From positions 5,035 to 67,034 of the forward strand of contig NMRA01000723.1 of assembly GCA_002633005.1 (NCBI GenBank): a stretch of 62,000 nucleotides of DNA, in the 5' to 3' direction. Under the pieces are notes generated by a model that had not been told where the DNA came from, made no database searches, and saw nothing but the letters and a program-made list of their open reading frames with translations. The DNA comes from Phoronis australis (taxonomy: Eukaryota; Phoronida; Phoronidae). This document shows, in pieces, positions 47,501 to 59,243 of the stretch (positions within the stretch are counted from its first letter, which is position 1; every line of letters starts with the position of its first letter). A program made the translations under genes and the position numbers.

Positions 47501-50500
47501 TGCAGAGGAAAACCTAAAAAAATTGCCACTAGGGGGCATTCGTCAGATTGGTCTGAAACTCGTCATCATCTGTTGTCAGCTCCATAGAAACACATCCTGG
47601 CAACTATCACAAAATTCTTGCAAAGGGTTAAGGAGATACAGCAACGGGCGCAAAAAAATCCCCAGTAGGAGAGCCAGAGTAGTGAAACCGTCCAAAAATC
47701 ATTGTCAGCTGTGGTCTCCTGTCGATTTTCATAATGATTCTTCAAACAGTTTAGCAGATAGAATGGTGGACCCAAAAAATGACTCGCAAATTTAAAAAAA
47801 TACCCACTAGGTGGCGCAGAATCATCAAAGCCATTCGAAAATGAAAANTTTGGAGCTGACATTACTCTGCGAAAACTATTCAACAAGAGCAATGCGTAAC
47901 GTTGAAATGCGTTCATGACAGCACTACACATGGTGCGGCTCTTTGAATGTTTTAGTGCCACAAAAATGTCCATTAGATGACGCAGAATGCGTTAAACCAA
48001 TCCAAATTGAGAAGGTGGTGTCGTCTCTGTAATACACAACTATTTGCCAAATTTCATGACAGCAAGCCAAGGAGCTCTTAAATGCAAAATGTAAAAAAAC
48101 AATTAACACTAGGGGGCACAGCTATAGTCCAATTGGTCTGAAACTCATCGTCATCTGTTGCCATCTCTATAGGAGCCCATATGCTAAATTTTGCAAAGAT
48201 CTTTCAAAGGGTTAAGGAGATACAGTGACTGTCGTAGATGTAAAAAAAAACAAAAATTGCCCCTAGGGAGCACCAAAATAGTTGAAACCAAAAACCAACG
48301 TCAGTCAGGGTTTTCGCATCAGGAACACAACTGTCAATTTTCATAATGACCCTTTAGGTAGTTTGGCAGACATCAAAAACATATGCACAAATGTTTAAAT
48401 GGCCATCAGGTGGTGCAGAAAACATCTTACCTGTCCAAAAATGGGAAGACATTACAGTCTCCGTAATAGAAACCTATTTGCTGAATTTCATGAAAATACA
48501 TAATGAATTCCAGAGATGCAGAAGTAAGCACAAAAGAAAGCATTTTGCCCGTAGGGGGCAAAGTTGTATTTGGATCAGTCTGACACTTGTAACCGATTGC
48601 CGCCAGCTCCATAGGAATGTCCTTTAAATTTCACAAAGCTCCTTGAAAGGGTTAAGGAGATTTGGCTGCAGACGAAAAAAAAAAACAAAATCACCACTAG
48701 GGGGCAACACAGCAGTGAGACCTGTCCGAAAGTCAACGTTAGTTGTGGCCTTCTCATCAGGAGAACATCTGTAAATTTCCTTTAAGCGGTATGGCAGGTA
48801 GGAAGGCAAAAATAACAAAAATGGTGGAATGGCATCGTGGCTTCTCATTTTACCAAATTTCATTAAAGTCCATAAAGAAACTCTGAAGATACAGAGGAAA
48901 ACCTAAAAAAAATTGCCACTAGGGGGCATTCGTCAGATTGGTCTGAAACTCGTCATCATCTGTTGTCAGCTCCATAGAAACACATTATGGCAACTATCAC
49001 AAATTTCTTGCAAAGGGTTAAGGAGATACAGCAACGGGCGCAAAAAAATCCCCAGTAGGAGAGCCAGAGTAGTGAAACCGTCCAAAAATCATTGTCAGCT
49101 GTGGTCTCCTGTCGATTTTCATAATGATTCTTCAAACAGTTTAGCAGATAGAATGGTGGACCCAAAAAATGACTCGCAAATTTAAAAAAATACCCACTAG
49201 GTGGCGCAGAATCATCAAAGCCATTCGAAAATGAAAAAGTGCTGTTGTCTCCTTAACAAAAACCTATTAGCTAAATTTCATGAACATCCATCCAAGAATT
49301 CCAAAGATACAGAGGAAACCGTAAAAAGTTAAAAATGCCATTTGGCGGCACAGCGTCATCCGTCATCAGCTTCATAGGAACACATCTAACCAGTCTCATT
49401 GAGATCCCATGAGGGATTTAGGAGATACAGCTGCGGATGCCGGATGCCAGGATTCCCAGACAGAGATGACGTCAATATGCACCCACATATAAATATGATG
49501 TAGAGCGCTCAGGAAAAGGATCTGCAATAATTTAGAGGAAAGAATGTCCTACTTGCCATTGAACGCAGTCAGTGCAACACAATCAGTGCAACACATGTCA
49601 GGTGAACAGCAAATAACACAGAAGAGTATATTTCCAAGATAACCAGGACGTGTATTTTTACTTCTAAACATCAAAAATGGTTGGTTTCCCCTTTAAACAC
49701 TGTCAAATATGGTATGATATTTTACCCATTGTTCTGTGTTTCAATTATGTCCAAAATCTCGGTTTTTACCTCATCTAAATCCTATCAGCACATTTTTTAT
49801 CACACTCATACCTTTTTGGCTGAGCCGGGCTGCATTCCACACAGTACTTCAAACTCATGAAAATTAAAGATCACGCAGGACTTCATGAGATACCTCCATG
49901 CATTACAACTGAAACGTGCAATCACACTAGCTGTTTCTGTGAGTGTCTTAGGTATAATCCTGCCCAGAGACAGTTTGACTGACTTAGTAATACATAAGTG
50001 TGATTATAATCTCCTTTCAATTAATACCTGGTACAGGTAATCACACCATGAACTTGACATATTCTTTTAAAGAAGATTTAGGTACGTACAGTTTCAAGTT
50101 TCACAATGTTGGGTCCCGTTCTCTCCTTTTCTTGATATTTTTCCACCTTCACTTGACACTTGTTATACTCCTGAAATACAAAATAATCGTTAGTAATAAA
50201 ATACCAGCAAAATAGCAACTGGCATCATTACTTTACATTTTTTTTAAAAACTTTTCATTTACCTGTAAAAATTAAGCACCAGGTTTTATCAAATGGCTTC
50301 ACATTTATAATTATCCGTCGAGTCTGCAGAGGGAGTTGGATACAATGTCAGGACAAACTGATCTCATACTTCAAAGTAGCTTTGGCCACGATCCCACGTC
50401 ACAAGTTAACTCTCATTTTTTGGTTTTATCTTAAACTCATGATCAATTTTTGTTAAGATATTTATTGTTCCCCATTGAGGGTTCTTCCAAACATTGGGCA

Positions 50501-53500
50501 CGAGTGTCTTCAATGGGCTAAACGTACACTCATTTTAATACCTATTAGTAAGAATTGTAAAAGTCACCCATAACCACACCAAACCTCTTGGAATATACAC
50601 GCATTTCAATATGGAACTCAAAAAATGACCCATGTCAAAATCAGAATGGGTGAAACCAAAATCAGCAGAAACACCACCCATTTCAGTCGCAACAAGTTGC
50701 GCAACTTTTCCGTAGTTGATAATGTCGCTTATATCGAACGGATTCAACATCTAGCCACTGACCTGCAAACATTGCTCTCTTTTCTTAACTGCATTCTGAA
50801 CACTTGGAAATATACTGCTAAATCTGAAATGTACCAAGCTCAGTGTAATTGATCAAGGAATCATTCATAATTATCAACAGTTTCACTGGTGTGCAAAACA
50901 CGGTTTAGGAAGGAGGGGGTCAAGACTTGGTGAAGTGTACAAGGCTTGGTGAAGTGTACAAGGCTTGGTGAAGTGTACAAGGCTTGGTGAAGTGTTATAC
51001 TTTTGACAAAATTCAGTGCTTCATTTGTTGCTTTTCACACTGTTAAAATATGAAAGAACAACAAACGTCTTTAATGTCCCTCAATTCCTTGATAGGAACA
51101 TCCAGCTATAAGCACTTTCCTATTGGCTGACGTTTACACACAGTTTCATGCTCTGGATCGTTAATTTACCAATATTTGATTGCTTTTGACTTGTTAAGGT
51201 TTACAAGTTTTCACAAAGTTTTGAATTCTTTCCACAAACACGTTGAGGTAATTGGCAAGTGAATCAACTGACAAAACTTTGCCTTTTAGCTATAACCAAA
51301 GTGAAGCATCGGGCATTTTTACCTTCAAACCTTGAGGCAAGTACAGACATAATGAGCATGCACAGAGTACATAACCAGTATAACTATTGTTGTCAGCCAT
51401 GAGGCTTGTGGATTTTGCACCTTCTATTATTCATTGATGGTACAGTGCCTGGAGTGAATCTCATTCTCTTTCACATGTTAATCAATCCTGTTTCACCTAT
51501 TCATGAAACTGCAGATTTTTGGGCCTCTCAAGTACACTCATAACACATATACGTCTTGAGGTGCTAAGCAATACAGATTTTGAACAATAATTGCACGTAC
51601 AAGACACTTACTTTTTCATTGGTTCTATGACAGTCTTTTGATTGTTTGAGATCTGAAAGTAAATCAAGCAATGAAATCGAAGGGAAAATGAAAGGTATCA
51701 CTACAATTAATAACTTATTTTTCAAGGCCTTACATTCATTATAAAGACCTCGAAATTCACAACATGGTGCAATGGAAATAACGTTTCTTCCAAAATACCG
51801 AACTTACTCAAATAGTCAGTGCTGGACCCTAATCCCCCAAATACCCCCATGACAGTACCCAGCTTTTTGATTTAAATCAATTCAGAACATTGAAAAAGGA
51901 TCTTTTTCAGTTGCACCAACCAGTGAGTCTCAAGCTTCCCATTTGTTTTCCCGTGGTGATCTCACAATATAAGATGGTAAAATTTCAACAATTAACCTTA
52001 CAAATTTCTCTTGACAATTCAAATCTTATTTTCATAAATAAACACCAAAAATTGACGGTTTACCAATTTCAAGCTCCGAAACACATAACTGCCATTTGAT
52101 TATTTTAAAAAAAGTATGTATTCGCAACTGTTGCAATGCCAGAAGAGACCCTGAAATTTGAAAAACAGGCAAGTTGCGTCATTAGTTTAGTCCAAAGTGG
52201 TGCATCATGCTGACCATTTCCTGCATATGCAAGTCCAGCCTTGATGCTGAATGACTCCAATCTTCTCCTGCCTGTCGTAGTGTGTCATGACTGGACAGAC
52301 CCTGCGCCATCTTGACTTCACTTTTTGACAATGCTGTAATGCAGAAGAGGAAAGCACACAATGATCACGATTTCTATTACCAAACTCACCCAGCTTATTG
52401 CTCAGGGCACTTAAATGGGATAATTGAAAAATCAGGGGATGGGCATTAAGCGGAGTATGGGCATGTACCCGAACGATCAATCAGGTTGACACCCAGGGAG
52501 TTACACTGACATTGGACCTCAGATTGTAGATGATGCAGTAAAGGGTTTACCATTGCACAGTAGTCCCCAACCTAGGTTTTGATCAGGACCTATATTTAAA
52601 CTTTCCTATTCAAACATTACGCAGACAATGAGCTGGCCATATGATGCTCTGTTATGCTGATATTGAAAAAGAACCTTTTTATGTCTCCTTCAGTGAATAG
52701 CAGGAGACTATGGTATTTTCCAGCCTGAATACGGCAGAGTTGAAGTTCTACTAAAACTGATCATTACTCAAAGTTAAGACAGTTGTGTACCAAGTTTTTA
52801 GAAGATACAATTGTGATAAGACGGACATCCACAGACACGGGCACTTTTAAGAAAACCTTGGCCGTATATATTAAGGGTAGGAGGGTAAGCAGAGCATGAG
52901 CATTTAGAAGTGAAAATTTCTACAAGAGTGTGCAGTAAGCGGAGGATGGATGTTCACCCAGACTAGTATGGTAAAATGCCACAGTTGGTCAGGCCTGACC
53001 TAGACAAAGAGCCATATACTCGGTCCACTACCTTGAGTGAAATTTAACTAAGCTCTTAGTTACTAACAAACAGAGAGTATTCAGTGAAGCATACCAGTTG
53101 AGCTAATTCATTCATTAAGACAGTAAAGGTTACATTTTATTGCTATCTTCATTAATAACGGAATCCCCTCTGGAAGGTGCCACTGTAATATCCATGGGTG
53201 TCATTGGCTAGAAAAGTATTGTGGCAGTTCGCAAGTTCAGAAATCAAAGTGAGACATTCCCCTCACAACCTCATGAGGGACAATCCTCATGATTCATCTG
53301 GTGCAGATGTGAGTTAAGCTTCATTTGAGACAGACGGCTAAGTTTGTAACTCTTTGTCAGAGCCAACCCTAAGAGAAACAAGGAGTGGCTAAATAAATTA
53401 GTAACAGTCACATTGTCAAAAATGGCATATTGTGGGAAGGGTCTTAATTGTCAAAAGCATGGATTGTGTCAGTCCTAACTTGTTTGATGACACAGAAGCT

Positions 53501-56500
53501 GAGAAAAAAACCCGCAAAATTCAGGAAAATACGGCTTCAGAAAGCAACAAGCCACTATTTATAAACCTGTGAGCTGCCTGACCTGCGAATGATTCTGAGC
53601 ATTTCTTCATATCTTTATAAAGCTTTTTGGTCGATTCATCTAACCTGTAAATAATCAAAGTGAATGACAGAGTTAATCAGTGACAGACCACAGCACTACA
53701 ACTTGTTGACTAACGCAAAATGTGCATAACATTGAAATAACCGCAATCTCATACTCCCAGCTGTGGTGACTTTGTCAATAAATTAAACTAAAAGGGACAC
53801 GTCGGGTCTGTATCATGAGGAGTCAGTCATTTTGTCTAGTGTTCACATTTTGTAATTACTGAATGGAAGCTTTATCATGTTTCCGTTAGCATATCATAGT
53901 TTAGCTCTAACAACAATCTGATTAAACTGCAAGTAAGGCTATACTATGCAGGCTAGAGAAACTTTTAAGTGGCACCAAACAAAAGCTTTATTATTTTTAA
54001 ATTTACACTATACCGTACTATCACACATGGTCTTGAGTAGTAAACTATGAATGAGTCCAATGTGAAATCACCAGCCTGCATATAGGTGAACACTTAGGAA
54101 ACAAAAATCTAAAAGCACTTACTGTTCTATCTTTTTTACTTCTTTGTCAAATTCCCTTTCAGTCTAGAAAACATAATTATACAAAAGAATTTAATTACAT
54201 TTTCCCAAAAAAGTAAAATATGATACAAAGAATGTACCAAGCATAAACTACGAATGAAATAATGGGAAGGGATAACTTACATATTAAATTTATCGTGAAT
54301 ATTTGAAACTCAGTCATGGATTTTTGGAATATTTAAATGATGGCAACAAACACAAATGAAACTTGAACATGTATTTTGTGCTTCCGCTTATCCACACTAG
54401 ATTATTCAAACCACAAGCACTATAATCTTCAAACACCAAATTCCCAAATTTGAAAGAATCCACAACACAACAGTTTGAGACGTGTGTTTCTTACACATGT
54501 TTAAAAGCTTCTCAAGTGCTAACGGTATTTGTTCTTCGTTTAATTGGTAATGCTTTAACGTCACATTAAATAAGCATGTTTTCAGCTTCATGACACACCT
54601 GTAGTTGTCAACTAGTATTTTGACCGGTTTTTGCTCTCCTATACAACTGTACTCATTGCACAGAATGTACTTAAGTGTTTGAGACTACTTTAATATTACT
54701 TTTATAGTTTTGTATGGAACAGCATCACTTTGACTTTGTATATGGACAGTGAACTTGTTTGTTTGTGGTTACAATGTCCATTTTGTTTCATAACAAATGA
54801 AAAAATGTGGTTCTTTCACAACATTCTCTTAGTTTTGTTAGAAACTATAATGCAATATTCACTTCCTGTGAAGTGAGACAAATCAGTTTGGCGCAGGCAC
54901 CAGTTTGGGCAGCCATGCGAAGTCACGGTTCCTAGTTGTCATTGCTTCTTCAGTATATCACCCATTTGCCGACTATGCCAAATGTAGTTAATTCCCAAGA
55001 GTATCCGACCTGACAATCGAAGCAGCGACTCCAATAAAACCATCAAGCGTGCTAACCATTCAGCTAATAGGCAATTGCCTGTTAGCGAGTGGCTAAAAGA
55101 GACTTGTAATATTTTGTGTACTATCAAGATGAAGGCAAAAAAGACTTGTTTCTATATAGATATAAGTATCTATTAAATGAACTGAACAGTAAGATGTACA
55201 ACTGAAACGTGACAGAGGCTACACAGCTACTAGGCAATGACCATCGCCTCTGTTGGCCCGAAGCAGAGGCGATGTAGAGGCTATAGGCGCTCTGTACGCC
55301 GGAAGCTTTTCGGCGAATTATGCCTCGCACCGACTAAACCATCAAAGTCACGTTGTTACAACTACCTTTTGCGCATAGAGGAACACCTTAGGAGGTTGTC
55401 GGTGTGTTTAATTCCTTCCAACTCGAACAAATACTCCCGTTATGAAACTTTTTCTTCGAGCAGTCCCTATTTCAGTTCCCAAAATCGTGAACTCAACTTT
55501 TTTATACTGCGCACGCTCCAATTCATGACCTCAATCTTTAAATAGGCCAAAGGTGAGCCATTGCGGTCTTGGCAGTCAAATGTTCGTTTCCAAAATGCCA
55601 CCACTTATACTTGTCTTTAATTGGCGTTACTTGAAACTGATTGTATTTCAATGAATCATTGTTTGTATTTGATAAAAACAAATGCTGTTGATATGACATT
55701 TAATAGTCTTTTTGCACATATTTGACATTTTAATGTTTAACAACACGGCAAATGCACGGCTGGTTCCCGGCAGCACGTACGCGAAGGGCGGGAACTTCAG
55801 CTTTCAAAGTTCGCCGGTAGGTCCGCAACTTCTGACCTTCGGCCTGGTTAAAAAAATGAAAAAGTTGAGTTCACGATTTTGGGAACTGAAATAGGGACTG
55901 CTCGAAGAAAAAGTTTCATAACGGGAGTATTTGTTCGAGTTGGAAGGAATTAAACACATCGACAACCTCCTAAGGTGTTCCTCTATGCGCAAAAGGTATT
56001 TGTAACAACGTGACTTTGATGGTTTAGTCGGTGCGAGGCATAATTCGCCGAAAAGCTTCCGGCGTACAGAGCGCCTATAGCCTCTACATCGCCTCTGCTT
56101 CGGGCCAACAGAGGCGATGGTCATTGCCTACACAGCTACTAGCATGCACTATAAACATAATGTTGGTGGCCAAGATTAATTAATATGGTTGCCATGATTA
56201 ATTTCTCTGAAAGTCAGTCTAAACAAATACTGGAAGTGAACAATGAGCTCATCATGTTACAAGGCTCATATGATTCACCGAAAGCACAACTACAAGTACA
56301 ACAACTGCAAGCCAGGTGTACTATACTTACAGTTTTAGTTATAACACTGCGTTTCGGCTGTGCAGACAGTTTGCTGAAGGGGTTCCTGCAAAAAATCGAT
56401 AAAAATCACAGCTCACTTCTGAAATGAAACAACATTGGCCGATGTCTCACTCCTACGGGCCCTGTGACATACTACCATTCAGAATGGCAACCCTGACGTC

Positions 56501-56845
56501 GCCTGATGACCAAAGATGGAGCGGCATAAACATTCATGCCATCAACCATGAGCAACATTTGGCACTCGAGATTCAGAACTACTACAAACCCGATATACTC
56601 TAGCAGCACCTCCAACAATATGGAGGACCTTTTTAGTTTTTTACTGCAGTTTTTATAACTGTACTTTCAACTTTCGGGCCCTTGAAAGCTTGAATTCGTC
56701 ATGCAAACGCACATAATTTTTTACAACAGAGAAACAACCAAAACCCGAATAGAGTAATAATCTTAACACTTTAATTTAGGACTTGAAGGCATGCACCTTT
56801 CTTCAATCGCAAATTAATTACACTGATTCGTACTCACCAACTCAT
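44528..56845 (-). CDS. BIN3: Bridging integrator 3 (BIN3), N-BAR domain protein, 10 exons, complete
   Basis: Exons in transcript order: 56838-56845, 56331-56385, 54123-54163, 53583-53644, 52215-52333, 51612-51652, 50763-50823, 50090-50170, 46068-46202, 44528-44680. They total 756 nt, 251 aa plus stop, close to the ~253 aa of vertebrate BIN3. All splice sites are GT-AG and all phases close. The protein starts MSWNPF and ends LSIVADD, both BIN3 hallmarks. Internal matches include TVIEP before a basic patch, IFPSVQNAVKKREQ, VEKYQEKERTGP and a SRKDYFSP block. Almost the whole length is the BAR domain, a dimeric helical bundle that binds curved membranes. BIN3 lacks an SH3 domain and acts in actin organisation and cytokinesis. 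Exon 1 contributes only eight coding bases. Intron 2 contains a 900 bp MULE-like insertion and intron 9 a large repeat. Exons 1-2 occur again at 58431-58938. Confidence 0.95.
44831..44869. repeat. 13 bp x 3 tandem repeat
   Basis: Three identical head-to-tail units CCAAAGGTATGGT at 44831, 44844 and 44857, in the last BIN3 intron. Confidence 0.9.
46460..47847. repeat. 1.39 kb direct repeat, copy 1 (BIN3 intron 9)
   Basis: It is nearly identical to 47849-49237. Inside are shorter diverged modules of roughly 140-260 bp, each with CTAGGGGGCA-like sequence, a CCAAATTTCATGA-like block and a GGGTTAAGGAGATACAG-like block, so the family is itself an array. It ends at a single N (47848). Confidence 0.85.
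47849..49237. repeat. 1.39 kb direct repeat, copy 2 (BIN3 intron 9)
   Basis: It begins right after the N at 47848 and matches 46460-47847 with scattered substitutions and small indels. A further, more diverged module continues to about 49440. Confidence 0.85.
50921..50996. repeat. 19 bp x 4 tandem repeat
   Basis: Four consecutive units CAAGGCTTGGTGAAGTGTA (the first has A for G, the last ends in T). It lies in BIN3 intron 6, about 100 bp before exon 7 in transcript sense. Confidence 0.9.
55231..56130. mobile_element. 900 bp foldback MULE-like transposon with 9 bp target duplication
   Basis: Long terminal inverted repeats of about 270 bp (55231-55503 and about 55856-56130) begin TAGGCAATGACC. 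The flanks are the 9 bp direct repeat CACAGCTAC (55222-55230 and 56131-56139). Each arm begins with its own small hairpin (CATCGCCTCTG and CAGAGGCGATG about 11 bp apart). The duplicate block lacks the element at the matching place (near 58236), confirming its limits. A 9 bp target duplication with long inverted repeats is characteristic of Mutator-like elements. The unique centre (~350 bp) codes for nothing recognisable. It is inserted in BIN3 intron 2. Confidence 0.85.
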
Positions 56846-57145
56846 GATGACTTCTGATCGAGTTGCGAGTTGAGGAAAACCCGGAAGTAAACATAAGAGG
56901 AAGTCTCTCGACAAGCCAAATTAGTGTTTCTGATCAAGAAAGGTTGTTGCTGTCTTCAGGAAATCAATTTCATTTCTGTCTTTAAAATTGAAAAAAAATT
57001 ATAATTATTTATTTTTCAATTGTGTTAATTAGCGACATGAATTATACAAAAACAAAACAAAACAAAGCAAGTTCCGATTAGTGAGTTTAAGAAATAAATT
57101 ATGGGTTTCTCATGTTAATAGAAACATCCGGTCACTGGTGTGAAA
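56846..57145. promoter_or_regulatory. Divergent BIN3/ADO promoter, block A
   Basis: The BIN3 ATG (56845, minus) and ADO ATG (57146, plus) are separated by 300 bp. An ETS-family site, CCGGAAGT, lies at 56881-56888, close to BIN3. ETS/GABP sites are known to be common in bidirectional promoters of housekeeping genes. No TATA box is evident at a suitable place for either gene. Confidence 0.6.
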
Positions 57146-57871
57146 ATGACTTGTCTAATTCAAGCGGTGGCCAAACAGGCATCTTTGACTTTTAGGAAGT
57201 GCTTCAATGATCCAAAGTTCCCAGAAAATTTTGAAAAACTGCGTATCCTAGTTGGACGAATTACAGTTGATGATGTACACTTCAACAAGTCGCTTGTTAG
57301 TGACGAAAGTGTGTACAACCCACGAATCCAAAAGCAGGTTGCACCGGTCACGTACATTCATTTATATGAGGATGATATCTACTCTATGGGTATATTTGTG
57401 TTAAAAAATGGAACCAGCCTGCCGTTACATGATCACCCGAATATGTTTGGTGTTTGTAAGTGTATCTATGGAAAACTCCACGTCAGAAGTTTCACAGAGC
57501 TGAAGCAGGATAGTTTAACAGAAAAACTCAGAAACGAATTGAAACTTAAGTCATGGCAAGAGGTCAATTCTGTGCGCAAGGTATACGATGGTCTCAAGAC
57601 TGTCACGGATTCTTCTTATTACCTATCACCAGATGAAGCTAATTTTCATGCCATTCGTGCTGTGGATGGCCCTGCAGCATTTTTAGACATACTAGCGCCA
57701 CCTTACGACCACAAGATCGAAAGTCGTGATTGTCATTATTTTCGTGAACTTACCCATGTTGATGGTACGAATTCAGAATCAAAAGACATTCACTGGCTCC
57801 TCAAAATAACACAGCCTTATGAATTCTGGTGTGACTCAGCACCTTACGATGGACCCATTATTACTAGGTAG
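57146..57871 (+). CDS. ADO: 2-aminoethanethiol (cysteamine) dioxygenase, copy A
   Basis: An intronless 241 aa protein, single-exon like the vertebrate gene. The ATG at 57146 is preferred over an in-frame GTG six bases upstream. It belongs to the PCO/ADO thiol dioxygenase family: cupin-fold, non-haem iron enzymes that oxidise cysteamine to hypotaurine and N-terminal cysteine residues of target proteins, making them oxygen sensors. The iron triad is visible: H95 and H97 in LPLHDHPNMFG, and H168 in ANFHAI. C196 and Y198 (DCHYF) have the spacing of the Cys-Tyr pair I recall being reported for mammalian ADO. The C-terminus is YDGPIITR. An ATTAAA hexamer at 58054-58059 could serve as poly(A) signal. 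It is transcribed divergently from BIN3. It differs from copy B at residue 34 (Ile here, Asn in B). Confidence 0.95.
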   Translation: MTCLIQAVAKQASLTFRKCFNDPKFPENFEKLRILVGRITVDDVHFNKSLVSDESVYNPRIQKQVAPVTYIHLYEDDIYSMGIFVLKNGTSLPLHDHPNMFGVCKCIYGKLHVRSFTELKQDSLTEKLRNELKLKSWQEVNSVRKVYDGLKTVTDSSYYLSPDEANFHAIRAVDGPAAFLDILAPPYDHKIESRDCHYFRELTHVDGTNSESKDIHWLLKITQPYEFWCDSAPYDGPIITR

Positions 57872-58127
57872 AATAAGCAATATTATACAGACACAGTTAT
57901 TGCCAGGACAATGGAGGAAGTGCTGGCACAGATCCAGAGTGGGTTTCAGGTCTCCTCTGCATGGCTCTTTTTGTATTGCAATAGCTGAAGAATATAAAGT
58001 GCATTCTATGCTTGTCTGTCATCGAAACCCTGGATCAGGGCCTGAACGGTTATATTAAATGACTTTTGGTGCGTTTCACAGACCCGCCTTTGGCAAGCCA
58101 GAAGTTGATCTAAATGGCTGAACACTA

Positions 58128-58128
58128 N
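58128..58128. other. Single N at the junction of duplicate blocks A and B
   Basis: The unknown base lies exactly where block A homology stops and block B homology starts. This matches the N at 47848 between the two intronic repeat copies and is a typical trace of a contig join. Confidence 0.85.
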
Positions 58129-58430
58129 GTGATATTTTGTGTACTATCAAGACGAAGGCAAAAAAGACTTGTTTCTATATAGATATAAGTATCTATTAAA
58201 TGAACTGAACAGTATGATGAACAAAGCGTGACTGAGGCTACACAGCAGCATGCACTATAAACATAATGTTGGTGGCCAAGACTAATTAATGTGGTCGCCA
58301 TGATTAATTAATCTGAAAGTCAGTCTAAACAAATACTGGAAGTGAACAATGAGCCCATCATATTACAAGGCTCATATGATTCACCGAAAGCACAACTACA
58401 ACAACTGCAAGCCAGGTGTACTATACTTAC

Positions 58431-58938
58431 AGTTTTAGTTATAACACTGCGTTTCGGCTGTGCAGACAGTTTGCTGAAGGGGTTCCTGCAAAAAATCGAT
58501 AAAAATCACAGCTCACGTTTGAAATGAAACAACATTGGCCGATGTCTCACTCCTACGGGCCCTGTTACATACTGCCATTCAGAGAATGGCAACCCTGACG
58601 TCGCTTGACGACCAAAGATGGAGCGGCATAAACATTCATGCCATCAACCATGAGCAACATTTGGCACTCGAGATTCAGAACTACTACAAACCCGATATAC
58701 TCTAGCAGCACCTCCAACAATATGGAGGACCTTTTTAGTTTTTTACTGCAGTTTTTATAACTGCACTTTCAACTTTCGGGCCCTTGAATTCGTCATGCAA
58801 ACGCACAGTTTTTTTACAACAGAGAAACAACCAAAACACGAATAGAGTAATAATCTTAACACTTTAAATTAGGACTTGAAGGCACGCACCTTTCTTCAAT
58901 CGCAAATGAATTACACTGATTCGTACTCACCAACTCAT
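58431..58938 (-). pseudogene. Duplicate of BIN3 exons 1-2 only
   Basis: Coding exon 1 (58931-58938, ATGAGTTG|GTGAGT) and exon 2 (58431-58485, acceptor TTTTTTGCAG, donor ACT|GTAAGT) are intact. They encode the same 21-residue N-terminus except for any changes I could not see. No exons 3-10 follow before block A. A transcript from here would have to read through ADO copy A in antisense to reach the BIN3 body. It is a partial duplicate if the assembly is right, or simply the other allele if it is not. Confidence 0.85.
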
Positions 58939-59243
58939 GATGACTTCTGATCGAGTTGCGAGTTGAGGAAAACCCGGAAGTAAACATAAGAGGAAGTCTC
59001 TCGACAAGCCAAATTAGTGTTTCTGATCAAGAAAGGTTGTTGCTGTCTTCTGGAAATCAATTTCATTTCTGTCTTTAAAATTGAAAAAAAAATGTATAAT
59101 TACTTATTTTTCAATTGTGTTAATTAGCGACATGAATTATACAAAAACAAAACAAAACAAAGCAAGTTCCGATTAGTGAGTTTAAGAAATAAATTATGGG
59201 GTTTTCATGTTAATAGAAACATCCGGTCACTGGTGTTGTGAAA
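58939..59243. promoter_or_regulatory. Divergent BIN3/ADO promoter, block B
   Basis: A 305 bp copy of the block A promoter, with the same ETS-type CCGGAAGT at 58974-58981. Small indels account for the length difference, including two or three extra bases just before the ADO start. Confidence 0.6.

Larger units (their letters stand above)
55106..58127. repeat. Segmental duplicate block A: BIN3 exons 1-2, promoter, ADO
   Basis: This block is repeated in the same order and orientation at 58129-60225. It is about 3.0 kb because it includes the 900 bp MULE-like insertion; without it the two blocks are about 2.1 kb each and almost identical. It ends at a single N at 58128. Confidence 0.9.

Noticed and set aside
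46816-49185. Numerous ORFs of 60-135 codons on both strands in BIN3 intron 9
   Set aside because: They are duplicated passively with the 1.39 kb repeat and shift between copies by indels; no domain is recognisable.
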